From positions 1-11,416 of the forward strand of contig CAVAPV010000063.1 in assembly GCA_963590525.1 (NCBI GenBank): a stretch of DNA of 11,416 bases, written 5' to 3'. Below, one piece after another: positions 6,504 to 11,416 of this stretch; within the stretch, counting starts at the first letter, position 1, and each line of letters starts with the position of its first letter. The notes below the pieces were generated by a model. That model was given only the letters and a program-made list of their open reading frames with translations. It was not told the DNA's origin and made no database searches. The position numbers were made by a program, and so were the translations under genes. This DNA comes from W2P13-069 sp963590525. Lineage in GTDB: Bacteria; Actinomycetota; Coriobacteriia; Coriobacteriales; QAMH01.

Positions 6504-6506
6504 TTG
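6492..6506 (+). promoter_or_regulatory. Ribosome binding site and TTG start of gyrB
   Basis: TTAGGAG (6492-6498) lies five nt before TTG at 6504. Alternative in-frame starts are TTG at 6435, which abuts the -10 box, and ATG at 6489, which has no Shine-Dalgarno. This site therefore decides the start. Confidence 0.7.
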
Positions 6507-8450
6507 GCAGAATCCGAATCCTACTCGGGAAAAGACATCCAGGTCCTTGAGGGGCTCGAAGCCGTTCGCAAGCGCCCTGGCATGTACATCGGCTCGACCG
6601 GCCCGCGCGGCTTGCATCACTTGGTGTGGGAGATCGTCGACAACTCGGTCGACGAGGCGCTGGGCGGCTTTTGCGACAATATCGACATCACCTTAAATGA
6701 GGACGGCTCGTGCACCGTCGTGGACAACGGCCGCGGCATCCCTGTTGACGAGCATCCCAAGCTCAAGATCCCAACGCTCGAGGTCGTTTTGACCGTGCTC
6801 CATGCCGGCGGCAAGTTTGGCGGAGACGGCTACAAGGTCTCGGGCGGCTTGCATGGCGTGGGCGTCTCTGTTGTCAACGCGTTGTCCACGCACGTTAAAG
6901 TACAGGTGCGTCGCGATGGCCAAACCTACGAGATGAATTTTGACCATGGCAAGACCGTGGGAAAGATGGAGCATCTTGGTCCTGCCCAAGGCACCGGCAC
7001 CACTGTCACCTTCTGGCCCGACCCAGAGGTCTTTGAGACCATCGAGTTTGACTACAACACCATCTCAACCCATATGCGCCAGACGGCGTTTCTCAACAAG
7101 GGTCTGCGTATCACCTTGCGCGACTTGCGCACGGTCGAGCAAGACGGGCAGGTTCCCACCGACGAGTTCCATTTTGAAAACGGCCTCATCGACTACGTCA
7201 ACTGGCTTAACGAGGGCAAGACCGTCGTGGGAGACAGCACACCCATCTACTTCGAGTCTGATAGCGAGCACGGCGAGGTAGAGATCGCGCTGCAATGGAA
7301 CGAGTCTTACTCCGAGAACACGATGTCGTTTGCCAACAACATCAACACCGTAGACGGCGGCACTCACTTGGAGGGCTTTCGCAACGCCTTGACCCGCACG
7401 GTCAACGAGTACGCGCGCCGCAGCGGCATCCTCAAAGAGAAGGAGGACAACCTCTCTGGCGAGGATATCCGCGAAGGTCTTACCGCCATCGTATCAGTGC
7501 GCTTGCACGAGCCGCAGTTTGAGGGCCAGACCAAGACAAAGCTCGGCAACACCGAGATGCGCGGCTTGGTGCAGACGGCGGTTATGAGGGGTTTGGCAGA
7601 GTATCTGGAAGAAAACCCCAATCCTGCCAAGTCCATCGCCAAGAAGGCCGCACAAGCTGCAAAGGCCCGCGCTGCAGCCCGCAAGGCGCGCGAGGCGACT
7701 CGCCGCAAGGGCGTGCTCGACGGCGCGTCTATGCCCGGCAAGCTTGCAGACTGCTCCATCAAAGACCCTGCTCTCACCGAGCTCTACATCGTCGAGGGTG
7801 ACAGCGCAGGCGGCTCTGCCAAGCAGGCTCGCGAGCGCAGCTACCAGGCCATCCTGCCCTTGCGCGGCAAGATCTTGAACGTCGAGCGCGCAGGATTGTC
7901 CAGATCGCTTTCCAGCGACACCATCATCAGCCTCATCACCGCCATCGGCACAGGTGTGGGCGATGAGTACGACGGCGACAAGGCCCGCTACCATCGCATC
8001 ATCATCATGACCGATGCCGATGTCGACGGCGCGCATATCGCCATCTTGCTGCTCACGTTCTTCTTCCGCTTCATGCCCGACCTCATCAACCGCGGCTACA
8101 TCTACATCGCATGCCCGCCGCTGTACGGCCTCAAGAAGAAGAACAGCCGTACCGGCAAGATCTTGCAGTACCTCTACAACGACGAGGCGCTCAAGGAGTG
8201 CATGGAAAACCTCGACGACCCCAGCAAGTACGAAGTGCAGCGCTACAAGGGTCTGGGCGAGATGGATGCCGAGCAGCTTTGGGAGACCACCATGGAGCCC
8301 GAGACCCGCACGCTTCGCCAGGTGCATATCGAGGACGCCGCAGAGGTTGACCGCGTGGTCAACGAGCTGATGGGCGCAGACGTCGAGTGCCGCAAGAACT
8401 TCATCACCGAGCACGCAAAAGACCTCGACCCGCGTTTCTTGGATATCTAG
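6504..8450 (+). CDS. gyrB: DNA gyrase subunit B
   Basis: GyrB supplies the ATPase and part of the cleavage core of gyrase, which adds negative supercoils ahead of the fork. With the TTG start the protein has 648 residues and begins MAESESYSGKDIQVLEG, a normal GyrB N-terminus. The GHKL ATPase has N box EIVDNSVDEA (43-52), VVDNGRGI (72-79) and GGLHGVG (114-120). The transducer carries the QTKTKLGN lysine motif (342-349). The TOPRIM domain has EGDSAGG (431-437) and the metal-binding TDADVDG (503-509). The tail has YKGLGEMDAEQLW. No GyrB-specific insertion of the E. coli kind is present. It is 15 nt upstream of gyrA and surely cotranscribed with it. A longer start at 6489 or 6435 cannot be fully excluded. 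Confidence 0.95.
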   Translation: MAESESYSGKDIQVLEGLEAVRKRPGMYIGSTGPRGLHHLVWEIVDNSVDEALGGFCDNIDITLNEDGSCTVVDNGRGIPVDEHPKLKIPTLEVVLTVLHAGGKFGGDGYKVSGGLHGVGVSVVNALSTHVKVQVRRDGQTYEMNFDHGKTVGKMEHLGPAQGTGTTVTFWPDPEVFETIEFDYNTISTHMRQTAFLNKGLRITLRDLRTVEQDGQVPTDEFHFENGLIDYVNWLNEGKTVVGDSTPIYFESDSEHGEVEIALQWNESYSENTMSFANNINTVDGGTHLEGFRNALTRTVNEYARRSGILKEKEDNLSGEDIREGLTAIVSVRLHEPQFEGQTKTKLGNTEMRGLVQTAVMRGLAEYLEENPNPAKSIAKKAAQAAKARAAARKAREATRRKGVLDGASMPGKLADCSIKDPALTELYIVEGDSAGGSAKQARERSYQAILPLRGKILNVERAGLSRSLSSDTIISLITAIGTGVGDEYDGDKARYHRIIIMTDADVDGAHIAILLLTFFFRFMPDLINRGYIYIACPPLYGLKKKNSRTGKILQYLYNDEALKECMENLDDPSKYEVQRYKGLGEMDAEQLWETTMEPETRTLRQVHIEDAAEVDRVVNELMGADVECRKNFITEHAKDLDPRFLDI

Positions 8451-8465
8451 AGAGGAGCTTGAGAC

Positions 8466-11129
8466 ATGGCAGATAACGAAGATATGTTCACCGGTCTTGA
8501 CGAGGCTCCCGAGCACGTGGTCAAAGCAGACGATATCGAAAGCAAGATCAACGGCGCCTTGGGCACCTCTGACGCCAACGTGGGCAAGGTGACCGAGACC
8601 AACTTTGCCGAGGAGATGCGCTCGAGCTTTCTCGAGTACTCCATGAGCGTCATCGTGGCCCGCGCGCTCCCTGATGTGCGCGACGGCCTCAAGCCCGTGC
8701 ACCGCCGCGTGCTCTACGCGATGCACGAGTCTGGTTGCAACCCCTCTAAACCGCATGTCAAATCGGCACGCCCCGTGGGTGACTGCATGGGTAAGTACCA
8801 CCCTCACGGCGACGCTGCTATCTACGACACCTTGGTTCGCATGGCGCAGGACTTCTCTATGCGCGTGCCCCTGGTAGACGGCCACGGCAACTTTGGCTCT
8901 GTTGACGGCGACAGCCCCGCTGCCATGCGTTATACGGAGTGCCGCCTGGACAAGCCCGCGATGGAGCTTCTCAAAGACCTTGAGAAAGAGACCGTCGACT
9001 GGCAGCCCAACTACGACGAGTCGCTGCAGGAGCCCAAGGTCTTGCCGGCACGTTTCCCCAACCTGCTCGTCAACGGCTCTGCAGGCATCGCCGTGGGCAT
9101 GGCAACCAACATGCCGCCTCACAACATGGCAGAGGCCATCGACGCCACTATCGCCGTCATCGACAACCCCGATATCGACGTCGACGGGTTGATGCAGATC
9201 ATCCCCGGTCCTGATTTCCCGACAGGCGGCATCATCATGGGCCGCTCCGGCATCCGCGATGCGTATGCCACCGGCCGCGGTAGCCTGACTATCCGCTCCA
9301 AGTGCCATATCGAGAAAACCGACAGCGGCAAGCAGCGCATCATCGTGACCGAGATTCCCTATCAGGTAAACAAGCTGCGCCTGATCGAGAAAATCGCCGA
9401 GCTGGTCAAGCTCAAGAAGATAACGGAGATCTCCGGCCTCAACGACGAGTCCGACCGCAAGGGCATGCGCATCGTCATCGACGTCAAGCGCGGAGAAGAG
9501 CCCGAGGTCGTGCTTCAAAAGCTCTACAAGCACACCCAGCTGCAGACGGGCTTTGGCGTCATCAACCTTGCTTTGGTCGATGGTGTGCCGCACGTGCTCT
9601 CGCTCAAAGAGATCATCGCCCACTACATCGAGCATCAAAAAGACGTCGTCACCCGTCGTACGCGCTACGAGCTGCGCAAGGCAGAAGAGCGCGCCCATAT
9701 CCTGCAGGGCTATATCATCGCTCTTGATAACATCGACGAGGTCATCCAGATCATCCGCAACAGCCGCGACGACAACGAGGCGCGTGCCAAGCTGATGGAG
9801 CGCTTTGGTTTGTCCGAGCCCCAGACCAACGCGATTTTGGAGATGCGCCTGCGCCGTCTCACCGGTTTGGAGCGCGACAAGATCGAGACCGAGCTCGCCG
9901 ACCTCATGGAAAAAATCGCCGAGTACAAGAAGATTCTCTCTGACGTCCACGAAGTCGAGCGCGTCATCAAAGAGGAGCTCGAAGAGACAAAGCGTCGCTT
10001 TGCTGACAAGCGCCGCACCGAGATCACGGATTCTTCCAGCGATGTTGACCTCGAGGATCTCATTGCCGAGGAGGACATGGTCGTCACCATCACCGAGGGC
10101 GGCTATATCAAGCGCGTTCCCGCGGATACCTATCAAGAGCAAAAGCGCGGTGGCAAGGGCAAGACCGGCGTCAACCTCAAAGACGACGACGGCGTCGACC
10201 AAGTGCTCGTGGCAAGTACGCACGACTTCTTGCTCATCTTCTCCAACTTTGGAAAGGTGTATCGCATCAAGGTGCATCAGGTTCCTCTGGGCAGCCGCCA
10301 AGCGCGCGGCACCGCTTTGGTTAACCTCGTGCCCTTTGAGAAGGAAGAGCGCTGCGCCACCGTTATCAACACGCGCAGCTTCCCCGATGACGAGTACCTG
10401 CTCTTTGGCACGAGCCACGGCATGATCAAGAAGACTGCGTTTAGCCAGTACAAGAATGTGCGCAGCTCCGGTTTGATTGCCATCAACCTCAAAGACGGCG
10501 ACGAGCTCGTTTCTGTGCACAGGTTCCGCCCCGGATCGCATATCGTCATGGCCTCGAGCGCTGGTCGTGCCATCAAGTTCGACGACTCCAACATCCGCGC
10601 CATGGGCCGCGACACGAGCGGTGTGCGTGGCATGAAGGTCGATCTGGAAGCGGGCGTGCGCGTCTTGGGTATGGAGGTTGTGCCCGAGGGTAAAGACGAC
10701 GACTTGCTCGTCATCACCGAGCGCGGTTACGGCAAGCGCACCAAGCTGTCCGAGTACAACTTGCAAGGTCGCGGCGGTCAGGGTGTTACCACCATCAAGA
10801 TGACGCCGCGCAACGGCAACCTCGTTGCCATGATGGTTGTCCCCGATGAGCATGAGCTCATCGTCATGAGCCAAAACGGCATGACGCTGCGCTGCAAGGC
10901 GAGCGATATCTCGGAGCTTGGACGCGCTACGCAGGGCGTTAAGATCATGAACGTCACCGACGACGACCGAGTCACCGCGTTGGCTCGCGTGATCGATACC
11001 GAGGGCGGCAAGAAGGCTTCCGCTGCCATCGCCGGCCAGATCCAGCACCTCGATACCGAGGTCTCGGGGTCTTTTGACACGACGACCGAGCACGAGGAGC
11101 AAGAGCAAGAAGAGCTGGACGAGGAGTAG
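8466..11129 (+). CDS. gyrA: DNA gyrase subunit A
   Basis: GyrA cuts and reseals DNA and wraps it to set supercoiling direction. The 887-residue protein has its catalytic tyrosine at Y156 in AAMRYTECR, equal to E. coli Y122. There is thus an extra acidic N-terminal stretch of 34 residues relative to E. coli. The quinolone-contact region GKYHPHGDAAIYD (109-121) has alanine at A117, the E. coli Ser83 position, and keeps aspartate D121, the Asp87 position. The C-terminal wrapping domain carries the GyrA box QKRGGKG (559-565), which distinguishes it from topoisomerase IV ParC. The protein ends in an acidic tail (875-887). The ATG start has AGGAG (8453-8457) eight nt upstream. The gene ends shortly before a terminator, closing the operon. 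Confidence 0.97.
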   Translation: MADNEDMFTGLDEAPEHVVKADDIESKINGALGTSDANVGKVTETNFAEEMRSSFLEYSMSVIVARALPDVRDGLKPVHRRVLYAMHESGCNPSKPHVKSARPVGDCMGKYHPHGDAAIYDTLVRMAQDFSMRVPLVDGHGNFGSVDGDSPAAMRYTECRLDKPAMELLKDLEKETVDWQPNYDESLQEPKVLPARFPNLLVNGSAGIAVGMATNMPPHNMAEAIDATIAVIDNPDIDVDGLMQIIPGPDFPTGGIIMGRSGIRDAYATGRGSLTIRSKCHIEKTDSGKQRIIVTEIPYQVNKLRLIEKIAELVKLKKITEISGLNDESDRKGMRIVIDVKRGEEPEVVLQKLYKHTQLQTGFGVINLALVDGVPHVLSLKEIIAHYIEHQKDVVTRRTRYELRKAEERAHILQGYIIALDNIDEVIQIIRNSRDDNEARAKLMERFGLSEPQTNAILEMRLRRLTGLERDKIETELADLMEKIAEYKKILSDVHEVERVIKEELEETKRRFADKRRTEITDSSSDVDLEDLIAEEDMVVTITEGGYIKRVPADTYQEQKRGGKGKTGVNLKDDDGVDQVLVASTHDFLLIFSNFGKVYRIKVHQVPLGSRQARGTALVNLVPFEKEERCATVINTRSFPDDEYLLFGTSHGMIKKTAFSQYKNVRSSGLIAINLKDGDELVSVHRFRPGSHIVMASSAGRAIKFDDSNIRAMGRDTSGVRGMKVDLEAGVRVLGMEVVPEGKDDDLLVITERGYGKRTKLSEYNLQGRGGQGVTTIKMTPRNGNLVAMMVVPDEHELIVMSQNGMTLRCKASDISELGRATQGVKIMNVTDDDRVTALARVIDTEGGKKASAAIAGQIQHLDTEVSGSFDTTTEHEEQEQEELDEE

Positions 11130-11170
11130 ACCGTCACAACCTGCAGCTGGTAACAGCAAAACGCGAGATA

Positions 11171-11205
11171 GGGGAGGTGCCGTTAGGTGCCTCCCTTTCC
11201 TTTTT
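11171..11205 (+). terminator. Intrinsic terminator after gyrA
   Basis: GGGAGG (11172-11177) pairs with CCTCCC (11190-11195). The stem extends inward through TGCC/GGTG, with two G-U wobbles, to a GTTA loop. The T-rich run TTTCCTTTTT follows at 11196-11205. It lies about 40 nt after the gyrA stop and should end the gyrBA transcript. Confidence 0.88.
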
Positions 11206-11416
11206 GCTGATGGCGCTGTGCATGCACCGTTATTTTGCGAGGCACATGTCCCCTGGATCAGACAGCTGCAAACCATAGCTTTGAATCTCAATTAAAAGCA
11301 CATTAAAGGTGGTAACGTAAAATTTCTTTCGCAAATTGACAGCTGAATACATCCAGATAGGAACGAACATGGCCCCATGCCATCGGTATTATTTGAAACG
11401 ACCAAGAACCAAATAA
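11206..11416. other. Region after the gyrA terminator, no clear gene
   Basis: This stretch of about 210 nt is more AT-rich than the genes. It contains a perfect palindrome GTGCATGCAC (11218-11227) and a consensus -35-like TTGACA (11336-11341). Only a weak -10 (TAGGAA, 11358-11363) follows at 16 nt. A 15-codon frame with a weak AGGA upstream runs from ATG 11369 to the stop at 11414-11416, the last bases. It is too short to call a gene. I see no tRNA or other RNA structure. Confidence 0.5.

Noticed and set aside
7494..11291. Open frame of 1265 codons on the minus strand opposite gyrB and gyrA
   Set aside because: Its codons align exactly with the sense codons of gyrB and gyrA. It stays open only because those genes avoid TTA, CTA and TCA codons. 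The translation is a low-complexity, His/Leu/Val/Asp-rich product with no recognisable domain, so it is a codon-bias shadow.
1..11416. CRISPR arrays, insertion sequences, prophage parts or tRNA genes
   Set aside because: No regularly spaced repeats, transposase-like frames, integration signs or cloverleaf structures were seen. The region is ordinary conserved chromosome apart from the first gene.

Overview
The window is the chromosomal replication-origin region of a bacterium. It reads, all on the + strand: left oriC segment (1-433), a GHKL-type ATPase fused to a winged-helix domain (434-1432), dnaA (1436-3112), right oriC segment with the probable unwinding site (3113-3405), dnaN, recF, dciA (DUF721), gyrB, gyrA and an intrinsic terminator (11171-11205). 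The order dnaA-dnaN-recF-DUF721-gyrB-gyrA is the classic actinobacterial one. The moderate GC content of the genes, the long linker in DnaA and the Ala-type GyrA quinolone region also fit Actinomycetota. The extra ATPase gene ahead of dnaA makes me favour Coriobacteriia (Atopobiaceae or relatives). That placement is inference, since I could not run a search.

The origin is split by two genes. The left part holds two perfect DnaA boxes (268-276 and 386-394) and several near matches, and it overlaps the promoter of the first operon. The right part, between dnaA and dnaN, holds a cluster of degenerate boxes, a small perfect palindrome, two tandem boxes, a five-unit DnaA-trio array (3324-3338) and an AT-rich stretch. 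This matches the layout of the Bacillus subtilis basal unwinding element.

The genes form one functional set. DnaA melts the origin, and DciA is expected to help load the replicative helicase. DnaN clamps the polymerase, RecF supports gap repair and fork restart, and gyrase removes supercoils. The first gene overlaps none of these roles in known textbook systems. It is translationally coupled to dnaA (3-nt gap) and shares with DnaA an unusual Gln/Ala/Pro-rich linker. It is the best candidate here for an undescribed regulator of replication initiation.

The gyrB-gyrA pair has its own promoter (about 6406-6434), a TTG start for gyrB with a clear ribosome binding site, and a 15-nt gap before gyrA. 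After the terminator, about 210 nt remain with no clear gene, only a -35-like TTGACA and a 15-codon frame ending at the last base.
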